This document shows positions 55,062 to 62,713 of a DNA stretch of 64,000 nucleotides, piece by piece. The position numbers and the translations under genes are program-made. Every line of letters starts with the position of its first letter. The stretch's first letter is position 1. The DNA lies in NCBI RefSeq assembly GCF_024723735.1, contig NZ_JANQDU010000007.1:1-64000 (forward strand). The letters run 5' to 3'. This DNA is from Frigidibacter sp. ROC022 (GTDB lineage: Bacteria; Pseudomonadota; Alphaproteobacteria; Rhodobacterales; Rhodobacteraceae). The notes beneath the pieces were generated by a model. It made no database searches, was not told the DNA's origin, and saw only the letters and a program-made list of their open reading frames with translations.

Positions 55062-55151
55062 CGAAAATGAAGGTGAGTTGCGGTAGGGCGCCTTAGACTT
55101 TAATGCCCCGTTCGCGGCCTATGTGGTGTAGCCCAGTGTTCACGACACCAC

Positions 55152-55316
55152 TCATTCCCAACCCCGTCGAATATCGGTGCGGTGACATTCGGGGCAGTGC
55201 ACTGGGGAGGTCGGCCTGTCCAATCGCCGGGCTTCGCGCTGCTCCTCTGCGTCCAGTACCTCGTTCTCGAAGCGGTGGCCGCAATTCTTACAACGAAAAC
55301 GAACGGTCTCAGTCAT
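55152..55316 (-). CDS. 54-residue zinc-ribbon protein
   Basis: A very short gene, easily missed. It translates as MTETVRFRCKNCGHRF at the N-terminus, then a charged helix EVLDAEEQREARRLDR, then HCPECHRTDIRRGWE and stop. The two CxxC/CxxC-H knuckles (C9, C12 and C42, C45 by my count) form a classic zinc ribbon. The ATG at 55,316 overlaps the last eight bases of the TIR gene, so the two are translationally coupled. It could be a nucleic-acid or protein-binding accessory of the TIR protein. Similar small ribbon proteins also occur alone, so the link rests on context. Confidence 0.75.
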   Translation of the reverse strand: MTETVRFRCKNCGHRFENEVLDAEEQREARRLDRPTSPVHCPECHRTDIRRGWE

Positions 55317-56256
55317 AAGTCACCCCCGCCTGGTCTAGAAATTCCGCCCAGAGGGACTCGGCAGCGGACTCCGGGCTCAAGCGCTGGCGCTCCTGACCGA
55401 AGCCCATCAGCGTTCCACCGCTGAGGAACTGCTCGTACTCATCGGCCTCGACTGAGAATCCACCTTGGGCAGTGTTTTCACCTGCATTTTCGGAGAACGA
55501 GTAATAGATGTCGCCGAAGCCACCGTAACCGTTGGCACAGTGAACAGTGATGTGTGCGGTCCCCCGATCCCTGACACGGTTTACAATCGTGCATCCAAAA
55601 GTCGTCGGGGAACGGGACGCGAAGCGCCCGCGTAAGTCCTCGATGGAGTCAATCTCGGCGGTCGCGCGCTGAAAATAATCTCGGATGGTCGCGAAAGCGG
55701 ACTCACGATACTCGCTACGGTCTATTTGATCAAAATCGCGCTTTACACGATAGCGCCGTTCGCTGGTTGCGGCAGTCGGCTGCGACGCGACGGTAGCATT
55801 GATTTCTTCTGCCGGCTCGGCATCCCGAGTTTGCACGATCCGCCGCAGCGCTTTCACGATGTCTAGGTAGGCGTTGTTGGCATTTGTCCACTCGCTAACA
55901 GGCTTGCCATCATGCGGCAGTGCCTTGAGCCTCCTCAAAGGCGAAGAAGTCCAGTCGCAGGGCTCGATGATAATCGGTACCACTCTGGCTTCGTTGGCCT
56001 CGTGCCGCTCCAAAGCCCGTTGCATTTCACGTTCGACGCAGTAGTCGGAAGCGAGAAAGTCCGGACTTACGAGAAGCAGGAACAGCTCGCAGGTCTCCAA
56101 CTCGGCGGCAATCTCGGCGTCAATCTCGCTGCCGCCAAGAATCTCGCGGTCGAACCAAGCTTCGAGCAGGCCATCACGGCGCAACGTTGCCAAATGCGTG
56201 TGAAGTCTCTCTAAGGCCGCGCCGTCCTTGTGCGAGTAGGAAATAAAGGCCCTCAT
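55309..56256 (-). CDS. TIR domain protein
   Basis: Predicted TIR-domain effector, 315 residues. Residues 1-140 form a TIR_2 fold: MRAFISYSHKDGAALERL (box 1), WFDREILGGSEIDAEI, LFLLLVSPDFLASDYCVEREM (C73, with E77 at the usual catalytic glutamate place), and RVVPIIIEPCDW. Bacterial TIR domains hydrolyse NAD or make signalling nucleotides. After a linker, residues about 170-315 form a second domain I do not recognise (ANGYGGFGDIYYSFSENAGEN, WAEFLDQAGVTYD). The start is uncertain: ATG 56,256, ATG 56,265, or TTG 56,280 overlapping the DUF2188 stop. Middle gene of DUF2188-TIR-zinc ribbon. Confidence 0.85.
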   Translation of the reverse strand: MRAFISYSHKDGAALERLHTHLATLRRDGLLEAWFDREILGGSEIDAEIAAELETCELFLLLVSPDFLASDYCVEREMQRALERHEANEARVVPIIIEPCDWTSSPLRRLKALPHDGKPVSEWTNANNAYLDIVKALRRIVQTRDAEPAEEINATVASQPTAATSERRYRVKRDFDQIDRSEYRESAFATIRDYFQRATAEIDSIEDLRGRFASRSPTTFGCTIVNRVRDRGTAHITVHCANGYGGFGDIYYSFSENAGENTAQGGFSVEADEYEQFLSGGTLMGFGQERQRLSPESAAESLWAEFLDQAGVTYD

Positions 56257-56276
56257 TCCAACCATTCCCGCACCAC

Positions 56277-56513
56277 TCAATGCTTCTTGTCACGCGGCGG
56301 GAACGGATCGCGGCCAGGCGCAACCGTGTCCGAGTCGCGCCACTTTCCGTCACGTCCTTGAATGCGAACTTCTCCGCCGCCTTGGTTTGACACCGTGCGC
56401 TTCGCGGCAGCCTCCGCTTCGCGCTGCGTTCCATGAACGCTACTTGCCCTGTCGGCGCCGGGCGCCTTAACCGCCCATCCTTTCGGATGCTTCGTTACGT
56501 ACCTGTCTGTCAT
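56277..56513 (-). CDS. DUF2188 domain protein
   Basis: A 78-residue protein matching the DUF2188 pattern: RYVTKHPKGWAVKAPGADRASSVHGTQREAEAAAKR and GGGEVRIQGRDGKWRDSDTV. DUF2188 proteins are small, basic and of unknown function, frequent in mobile regions. AAGGAG precedes the ATG at good spacing. Its stop overlaps the upstream-most possible start of the TIR gene (TTGA). It is the first gene of the operon and starts next to the shared promoter with the helicase gene. Confidence 0.82.
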   Translation of the reverse strand: MTDRYVTKHPKGWAVKAPGADRASSVHGTQREAEAAAKRTVSNQGGGEVRIQGRDGKWRDSDTVAPGRDPFPPRDKKH

Positions 56514-56528
56514 TGCAGTCTCCTTCTC

Positions 56529-56557
56529 TTGACATCGATTTTAGATCGGTATATAAA
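56529..56557 (+). promoter_or_regulatory. Sigma-70-type promoter of the helicase-nuclease gene
   Basis: TTGACA (56,529-56,534), a 17-base spacer and TATAAA (56,552-56,557) are near consensus. The start codon of the helicase-nuclease is at 56,620. Confidence 0.75.
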
Positions 56558-56574
56558 CTATACCCATATAGTTT
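56555..56574. promoter_or_regulatory. Operator-like perfect inverted repeat
   Basis: AAACTATA-CCCA-TATAGTTT is a perfect eight-base inverted repeat. It overlaps the -10 box and predicted start site of the plus-strand promoter, and the spacer/-10 zone of the minus-strand promoter. Position and symmetry fit a repressor that would control both directions at once. No obvious repressor gene is adjacent. Confidence 0.65.
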
Positions 56575-56583
56575 TAATGTCAA
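56557..56583 (-). promoter_or_regulatory. Opposing promoter of DUF2188-TIR operon
   Basis: On the minus strand TTGACA (56,583-56,578) faces the plus-strand TTGACA. A -10-like TATAGT lies at 56,562-56,557 (15-base spacer) or TAGTTT at 17 bases. Weaker than the plus-strand promoter but well placed for the DUF2188 gene that starts at 56,513. Confidence 0.5.
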
Positions 56584-56619
56584 TAGTGTAACTAGTCAGT
56601 CTCACGGAAAGGGGCAGCT

Positions 56620-59600
56620 ATGAAAGTGCGCGGCAAAGAACTCATCCTGAGCGCGTCCGACCTCGTCGGCCATTTGAATTGCGCCCATATGACCGAGCTT
56701 GATCTCGGAGTGGCGAGTGGCGCACTAAAGAAGCCATCGGTCTGGGACCCCCTTCTAGAAATTCTGCGCGAACGCGGGCGTCGCCATGAAAAGAGCTTCA
56801 TCGACCACCTTGAGGCCGAGGGTTTAGCAACGCGCGTCATTGACGGCGTAGACATCACCGCGGACGCGTTCGCCGAAACGAAAGCAGCGATGGCCGATGG
56901 TGTAGAGGTTATTGTGCAGGCAGCACTTCAGCACGGTCGTTGGGCTGGACGTGCTGACATATTGAGGCGTGTCGAAACTCCGAGCGGTCTCGGCGAGTGG
57001 TCCTATGAGATCATCGACACCAAGCTCGCTCGTGAAACCAAAGCGGGGTCGGTCCTACAGCTCTGTCTGTATGCAGACCTGCTTGAGAAAGCGCAGGGTC
57101 TGGCTCCGAAGCATATCTACGTCGTCGCTCCCTGGTCGAATTTCGAGCCGCAAGAGTTCCGGTATGCGGACTATGCAGCCTACTTCAGGAAGGCGAAAAC
57201 CGCGATCGAAGAGGCGACCACAATCGATGCGCCTCCAGCCCTTTATCCCGAGCCAAAGGAACACTGCGATATGTGCCGCTGGCGTGAACGGTGTGATGCA
57301 CGCAGGCGTGAAGACGACCATCTGTGTCTTGTCGCAGGGATCAGCAAGAACCAGCGAACGGAACTACAGGAGAACGGCATTTCAACCGCGGCGGCGCTTG
57401 CCGCCATGCCTGTGCCTATGCCGTGGAAGCCGCAGCGCGGTGCCCCGCTTTCCTATCATAAGGCGCGCGAGCAAGCCCGCATACAAATCGAGTCGCGTGC
57501 TGCGGGCAAAACGCTCTATGAGCTGCTCCCTGCCGTGCAGGATATCGGTCTATGCCTTTTGCCAGAGCCATCGGAGGGTGACATCTTTTTCGACATCGAG
57601 AGTGATGTTCTTGTAGGCGAGCACGGCCTCGAATATCTCTTCGGTTACAGCTACCGGGACGAGAATGGGGCGTGGGCCTACACCGCCGACTGGGCGTTTG
57701 ACCGCGAACGTGAAAAAGAGATTTTCGAGTGCTTTGTGGATTTCGTGACGGAGCGTCAGAAGACATACCCTGACCTGCATATCTACCATTACGCAGCTTA
57801 CGAGCCGGGAGCCCTGAAGCGGTTGATGGGCCGCTACGCCACCCGCGAATCCGAGATTGATGATTTCCTGCGCGGCGACTTGCTTGTCGATCTCTACGCC
57901 GTGGTCCGCAACGCGCTACGCGCAGGCGTAGAAAGCTACTCGATTAAGAAGCTTGAGCCTCTGTACGGCTTCGAGCGAAACACCGACCTCCCGGATGCCA
58001 ATATGGCACTTGCCAGCCTGCAAGCAGGGCTAGAGCTCGGCGATATCGAAAACGTCAGCACCGAGGACTGCGCGACGGTGCAGTCCTACAATGAAGATGA
58101 CTGCAACTCTACAATGGCGCTGCGAGACTGGCTCGAAGAGCGGCGGCAAGAGATCATAGATTCAGGGACAGATGTCTCGCGACCGGCTCCATCGGATCAA
58201 CAAGCCAGCGACGAACTGACCGAGCGGCAGGAGGCCATTCAGGCGCTAGTTGAGAGTCTTACACGCGACATTCCCGCCGACATTGAGGAGCGGAGCGTCG
58301 AACAGCAGGCGCGATGGATTCTGGCCTACTTGCTCGACTGGCATCGCCGCGAGCAAAAGGCAACCTGGTGGGAGTATTTCCGGCTTGCCGACCTCACCGC
58401 CGAAGAATTGATTGACGAGCGCGTCGCACTTTCCGGTCTGACTTACATGGCAACAGTTGACCAGACCAAAACGGGTATTCCGATCGATCGCTACCGTTTT
58501 CTGCAGCAAGACACCGACCTGCGCGGCGAGGAAGGCCTGCGGCGAGTGGGCGGCGATTCCATTGGAACGGCCGTCATGATTGATAGCGAGGCGCGTACGA
58601 TCGACATCAAGAAGACCAAACAAACCGCAAATGTTCACCCGGCAGGCGTCTTTGCTTTTCAGAACTTCGACCACAAAGAACAAGCGGACGCCCTCTTCCG
58701 TATCGGAGAATTTGTTGCCGAACACGGCATCCTCGGCGATGGTCCCTTTCAGGCTGCTCGGTCTTTACTCCTGCGTGAGCCGCCACGCCTTGGCGGCCAA
58801 CCAATCCGGCTGACCGAAGAGCTTCCCCTCGATGCAGGCGTTCGTATCGCCGACTATCTCGGAGAGGGAATCTTGCCCATACAGGGACCACCCGGCACGG
58901 GCAAGACCCACACAGGCGCGCATATGATTTGCCGTCTGGTCGAGCGCGGCAAGAAAGTTGGGATCACAGCAAACTCGCACAAGGTCATCCGCAATCTGCT
59001 CAACAAGATCGTCACGGTTGCCGATGAAAAGGGCATCGCGCTCACTTGCATACAGAAACCCGGCGAACAGGAACCGGACCAGAAACGCCTGATCTTTGCC
59101 CGCAAGAACGAAGATGTCTTCACCGCGCTTTCTACCAATCGTGCACACGTCGCGGGTGGGACAAGCTTCCTTTGGTCGCGCAATGATGCCGCAGACACAC
59201 TCGACGTGCTGGTGGTCGATGAAGCTGCGCAGATGTCACTCGCCAATGTGATCGCCGTGTCACAAAGCGCCCGCACCGTGATTTTGCTCGGCGATCCGCA
59301 GCAGCTCGATCAACCGACACAGGGCTCCCATCCTGATGGCACGGGTGTTTCATCTCTTCAGCATGTTCTAGGCCAAGAGCACACGATTGCCGGCGATCGC
59401 GGTCTGTTCCTAGAACAGACGTGGCGTCTCCATCCCGATATTTGCGCTCTAAACTCCGAGCTATTCTACGATGGGAAGCTTGCGGCCAAGCTGGACTGTG
59501 CGCGGCAGAAAATCAATGCCAGCGGCCCGATCAGTGGCAGCGGTTTGCGCTACCTTCCAGTGCATCATACCGGCAATCGCAGCTCTTCGATCGAAGAAGC

Positions 59601-60027
59601 GGAGACTACCGCGAAGCTAGTGAACGATATCGTCGCAAGCCAGCCAACATGGATCGACCGCGACGGCGACGAGCATGCAGTCAGGCTTGAGGACATCCTC
59701 ATTATCACACCCTACAACGCGCAGGTCTTCGAGATTCAGCAGCGTCTGCCGGGCGCACGGGTCGGCACCGTAGACAAGTTCCAGGGCCAGGAAGCGCCGA
59801 TCGCTATCTACTCGATGGCGACATCAAGCTATGCTGACGCGCCCCGCGGTATGGAATTTCTCTACAGCGCCAATCGTTTCAACGTTGCGATTTCCCGCGC
59901 ACAATGCGTCGCCATTCTGATCGCTTCCCCGGACATCTTCGAGGCTGACTGCAAGACTCCTCGCCAGATGCAACTTGCAAACGGATTCTGTCGCTATCTT
60001 GAGCTTGCACAACCTGTTGCTCTTTAA
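56620..60027 (+). CDS. RecB-like nuclease / SF1 helicase (TM0106-type)
   Basis: A 1,135-residue fusion. Residues 1-230 are a TM0106-type PD-(D/E)xK nuclease: GRADIL, YEIIDTKLA, QLCLYADLL, and cysteines C21 and HCDMCRWRERC, which would hold a Cas4/AddB-like iron-sulphur cluster. Residues about 320-510 are RNase H-like with DIFFDIESDV and YNEDDCNSTMALRDWL, suggesting a 3'-5' exonuclease. The C-terminal third is an SF1B helicase (Dna2/Upf1-like): Walker A GPPGTGKTHTGAH near 757, Walker B VVDEAAQMS near 864, then EQTWRLHPDI, VDKFQGQEAPIAIYS and NRFNVAISRAQ. All catalytic motifs look intact. It would process DNA or RNA ends. A defence role is inferred from context. Confidence 0.9.
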   Translation: MKVRGKELILSASDLVGHLNCAHMTELDLGVASGALKKPSVWDPLLEILRERGRRHEKSFIDHLEAEGLATRVIDGVDITADAFAETKAAMADGVEVIVQAALQHGRWAGRADILRRVETPSGLGEWSYEIIDTKLARETKAGSVLQLCLYADLLEKAQGLAPKHIYVVAPWSNFEPQEFRYADYAAYFRKAKTAIEEATTIDAPPALYPEPKEHCDMCRWRERCDARRREDDHLCLVAGISKNQRTELQENGISTAAALAAMPVPMPWKPQRGAPLSYHKAREQARIQIESRAAGKTLYELLPAVQDIGLCLLPEPSEGDIFFDIESDVLVGEHGLEYLFGYSYRDENGAWAYTADWAFDREREKEIFECFVDFVTERQKTYPDLHIYHYAAYEPGALKRLMGRYATRESEIDDFLRGDLLVDLYAVVRNALRAGVESYSIKKLEPLYGFERNTDLPDANMALASLQAGLELGDIENVSTEDCATVQSYNEDDCNSTMALRDWLEERRQEIIDSGTDVSRPAPSDQQASDELTERQEAIQALVESLTRDIPADIEERSVEQQARWILAYLLDWHRREQKATWWEYFRLADLTAEELIDERVALSGLTYMATVDQTKTGIPIDRYRFLQQDTDLRGEEGLRRVGGDSIGTAVMIDSEARTIDIKKTKQTANVHPAGVFAFQNFDHKEQADALFRIGEFVAEHGILGDGPFQAARSLLLREPPRLGGQPIRLTEELPLDAGVRIADYLGEGILPIQGPPGTGKTHTGAHMICRLVERGKKVGITANSHKVIRNLLNKIVTVADEKGIALTCIQKPGEQEPDQKRLIFARKNEDVFTALSTNRAHVAGGTSFLWSRNDAADTLDVLVVDEAAQMSLANVIAVSQSARTVILLGDPQQLDQPTQGSHPDGTGVSSLQHVLGQEHTIAGDRGLFLEQTWRLHPDICALNSELFYDGKLAAKLDCARQKINASGPISGSGLRYLPVHHTGNRSSSIEEAETTAKLVNDIVASQPTWIDRDGDEHAVRLEDILIITPYNAQVFEIQQRLPGARVGTVDKFQGQEAPIAIYSMATSSYADAPRGMEFLYSANRFNVAISRAQCVAILIASPDIFEADCKTPRQMQLANGFCRYLELAQPVAL

Positions 60028-60074
60028 CGGCATCGAGGGACCAGCAGCGATGACCTTCAATATTGCAAGCGGAG

Positions 60075-61010
60075 TTAGATGAGCTTCGCATTGCCACTAG
60101 AGTCGATCTGAACGATTGCTCCAACACGTCGGTAGACCGTAGCACCATCGGAAAATTTCGCGCGTACTACTTGCGCATGAGCGTCTGCCAACAATGTAAA
60201 GGTAGCGTTTTCTGCAGCCCCCGCCGCAGCAGGCCCAGCACCGATCATCAGCCCACCTCCATTCGTCAAAACGAAACGATCATGGAAGTCTTCGCCTCCG
60301 GCAATCTGCTCCCATTCATAGAGCTGCAATTTGAACCCAACAGGGATCATTCCCTTCGTCAAGCGCGGTGCGTCTCGTGCAAGCAGAATATCCGGAGGTC
60401 GACTATCGTGAGTTCGGAAATGGATCTTTATCGTCTTGCCTCCGAAGCCTGCGCCTGACAACTTGGCAAGTAGAGCTGCCAGCGGACCCATGAAATCACC
60501 TTTTGCCGGGCGTAAGTCAAAAAATGGATCAACGATATCGACCTCCGTTGCCGGGGCGACCAATCCGAACAATGCATCGGCGATATCGGCGGCAACACGA
60601 CCAACATCGCGGCTAATCTGAGCTTCGATCAGAGCGTTCTCTTCATCGCAATCATCCGATACTAAGGCCTCGGCGCACCCAGTGGGCTTGTCAGAACAAA
60701 TAATTGCGCGAAATGGACGCGCGGCATGTTCCCGCAAAGCATTTTCAATCCAAGGATTGTCTGGATCGTAGGCTCTGCCGAAATCAACGACGCGAATCTT
60801 CCTGGTCGCCTTTAGTCGCTCGACCATGCTGGCCAGCTTGATATCGGAAACACCGGCATCTGCGGCGGCGGCGAGGACTTCCTTCTCCCACTTCGGAGGA
60901 AGTCGCGAAATCAACCTGCCCTTATCAAAGCCGAACTTTTCGATGAGAAACCTGAAAGTGTTCCAATCTGCCCCAATTGCCGCAGGCTCAACAGCGTATT
61001 CCGAATGCAC
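60075..61010 (-). CDS. HDR-motif (MIT_C/phospholipase D-like) protein
   Basis: A 311-residue protein of no named family that I recognise. The C-terminal half contains EVDIVDPFFDLRP, then IKIHFRTHDSRPPD, then WEQIAGGEDFHDRFVLTNGGGLMIGAG. The H-D-R-x-x-x-T-N-G-G order resembles the MIT_C/PLD-like fold, where the histidine may be catalytic or structural. The first 100 residues are helical and charged. The GTG start overlaps the last base of the ATPase stop (TAGTG), with GAGGAG inside the ATPase gene, so expression is coupled. I infer it is an effector or partner of that ATPase. It is convergent with the helicase gene. Confidence 0.65.
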   Translation of the reverse strand: MHSEYAVEPAAIGADWNTFRFLIEKFGFDKGRLISRLPPKWEKEVLAAAADAGVSDIKLASMVERLKATRKIRVVDFGRAYDPDNPWIENALREHAARPFRAIICSDKPTGCAEALVSDDCDEENALIEAQISRDVGRVAADIADALFGLVAPATEVDIVDPFFDLRPAKGDFMGPLAALLAKLSGAGFGGKTIKIHFRTHDSRPPDILLARDAPRLTKGMIPVGFKLQLYEWEQIAGGEDFHDRFVLTNGGGLMIGAGPAAAGAAENATFTLLADAHAQVVRAKFSDGATVYRRVGAIVQIDSSGNAKLI

Positions 61011-62704
61011 TAGAACAGCTCCTCCGCACGTTCGTCAAAGAAGCCTTGTGGCCAGCGGTCGAGGAAATCGCCATCCTCTGAAACGCGCAGCGGCTTGAAC
61101 CGAACACCTTCGAGCCCGCTCTCCACATAGATGACCGACAGATCATCGGGCGTAATCCCATCAAATCCAGGCGGGACTTCGTTGTCCGTTTGCTCGCGAA
61201 TCCGGCGCAAAAGCCGAAGCATGATGTGCTCACTGTGGGTCTCCACGATGAGAGACTTGCCCGAGAACAATCGATCAGGATCGCTGCGAACAGCGCGGAT
61301 GAACAGATCCCCCATACCAACCTGAATCGCGGGATGGACGTGAAGCTCCGGTTGCTCAATAGAAAGAATTCCATCCGCTTTTCGCAAGCTGGCAACAACC
61401 ACCGGAACCATTTGCGAGATGCCGACGCCAACATCGCCAGGAGCGACCAGAATACCTTTTTCGAAATCACGAAGTGCGATTTCGGAACGTGTCTTCAAAC
61501 TGAAGTAGAGCTCCTGAAGCTCGCCTATGTCATCTTCTTGAAGACCACGCTCGAAAACCTGATCGAAGCGACTGGGCACCGGAATTTCGCGAAACTCTAC
61601 ACGCTCCAAGCGATACGTTGTGCGAAGGCGCGTTTCGTCTGAAAGCCATCGATTGACAGCCTCCATCAATTCGCCACTGCGGTCATTGTAGAGAAGGTCC
61701 CAAGCTGCGAGACCCTGAGCCCACCGCGCCTCATCCGGGGTGACCTGTGGGCGATAGTTCCGGCTCGGAATATCCCGCAATGGCCCGATGTATGTCGTTT
61801 CCGAGAGAAAATCTCGAACTATTCGGGCCGGCCCCAACACCAATTCGGATAGAAGCGCGCGCAACCCGTTCACACGCGGCGTGCGCTCCTCCAACTCTGC
61901 CTTCGACACGTCTGGATCGCGAATATCAAGCGCCAAGTCTTTGTCCAACGCCGGCAGGGCGCCGCGCAGCGTGGCAACGGCAATCCGAAGCTGATCATCC
62001 GGAGTCTTCGGCGTTGAGCGATCCGCCGCGGCCTCCCGAGCAAGCACCCAAATCTCATCTTCAAGTGGAGAGGAAGCCGCTAGCTCCTCTCCGCCTTCTT
62101 CAGCCAATTCGTCCGGGCGGACAGCCCGACGGAGCAAGCGATGGTCAAAGTTGAAATCAGTCAATTGCGCCCGTCCAGCCTGTGGGGGCGAGATAATTGA
62201 CGCCACGGGCTCGCCATCAAGCTCGACAGAGAGCCTCGCCACATAGGGCGCCTGTTCACGTTCACTCCAACGGACTTCAACCTCTAGAGCGCATCCCTGA
62301 ACGACCGCGTAGTCCTCGAACTCTGCGCTCTCACCAAGTAGATAGCGCAGTTGAAGCTCGGAGAATTCAGGATCACCCAGAGACAACCCATCGTTTAGCG
62401 GCAGAGCGTCAGTTCCCTGCTCCTCCTGCATGTCCATTTCCAGTTTGATCGTAACAGCACGATCGAGTTCATGGTTGTGAACAAGCGTCGCAAAGCCGCC
62501 GAGATCGATGAGACCGCCGGCTATCGTCCTATCGGGATCGACATTTCCGCGATCAAGAACTTCACGTAGGTAGTGCAGTGCCTGGAGGATTGTACTCTTG
62601 CCGGCGCTGTTCGGACCAAAAAGCAACGTGATAGGCCGAAGATCGATGACCTGACGGCCACTAATACCTTTGAAATTCGCAATCTCTATCCTGGTCAAAC
62701 GCAT
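61010..62704 (-). CDS. OLD-like AAA ATPase with DUF3696 tail
   Basis: ABC/SMC-type ATPase of 564 residues. Residues 1-40 hold the IEIANFKGI start and Walker A GPNSAGKS (30-37). Q-loop and insertion regions follow. The signature-like GVGISQMVPVVVASL and Walker B ILSIEQPELHVHP are in the C-terminal third, then LIVETHSEHIMLRLLRRIRE (H-loop). The end, DRWPQGFFDERAEELF, is the DUF3696 signature. Relatives drive defence systems such as OLD/Gabija- or PARIS-type modules, where the ATPase senses and a partner acts. No TOPRIM domain is present. Nine bases separate it from hsdS; it overlaps the HDR-motif gene. Confidence 0.88.
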   Translation of the reverse strand: MRLTRIEIANFKGISGRQVIDLRPITLLFGPNSAGKSTILQALHYLREVLDRGNVDPDRTIAGGLIDLGGFATLVHNHELDRAVTIKLEMDMQEEQGTDALPLNDGLSLGDPEFSELQLRYLLGESAEFEDYAVVQGCALEVEVRWSEREQAPYVARLSVELDGEPVASIISPPQAGRAQLTDFNFDHRLLRRAVRPDELAEEGGEELAASSPLEDEIWVLAREAAADRSTPKTPDDQLRIAVATLRGALPALDKDLALDIRDPDVSKAELEERTPRVNGLRALLSELVLGPARIVRDFLSETTYIGPLRDIPSRNYRPQVTPDEARWAQGLAAWDLLYNDRSGELMEAVNRWLSDETRLRTTYRLERVEFREIPVPSRFDQVFERGLQEDDIGELQELYFSLKTRSEIALRDFEKGILVAPGDVGVGISQMVPVVVASLRKADGILSIEQPELHVHPAIQVGMGDLFIRAVRSDPDRLFSGKSLIVETHSEHIMLRLLRRIREQTDNEVPPGFDGITPDDLSVIYVESGLEGVRFKPLRVSEDGDFLDRWPQGFFDERAEELF

Positions 62705-62713
62705 CGCAGCACC

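Noticed and set aside
55093-55284. 63-codon open frame on the minus strand over the zinc-ribbon gene
   Set aside because: It lies in another frame of the same DNA and has no cysteine motif; the 54-residue zinc-ribbon frame is clearly the coding one.
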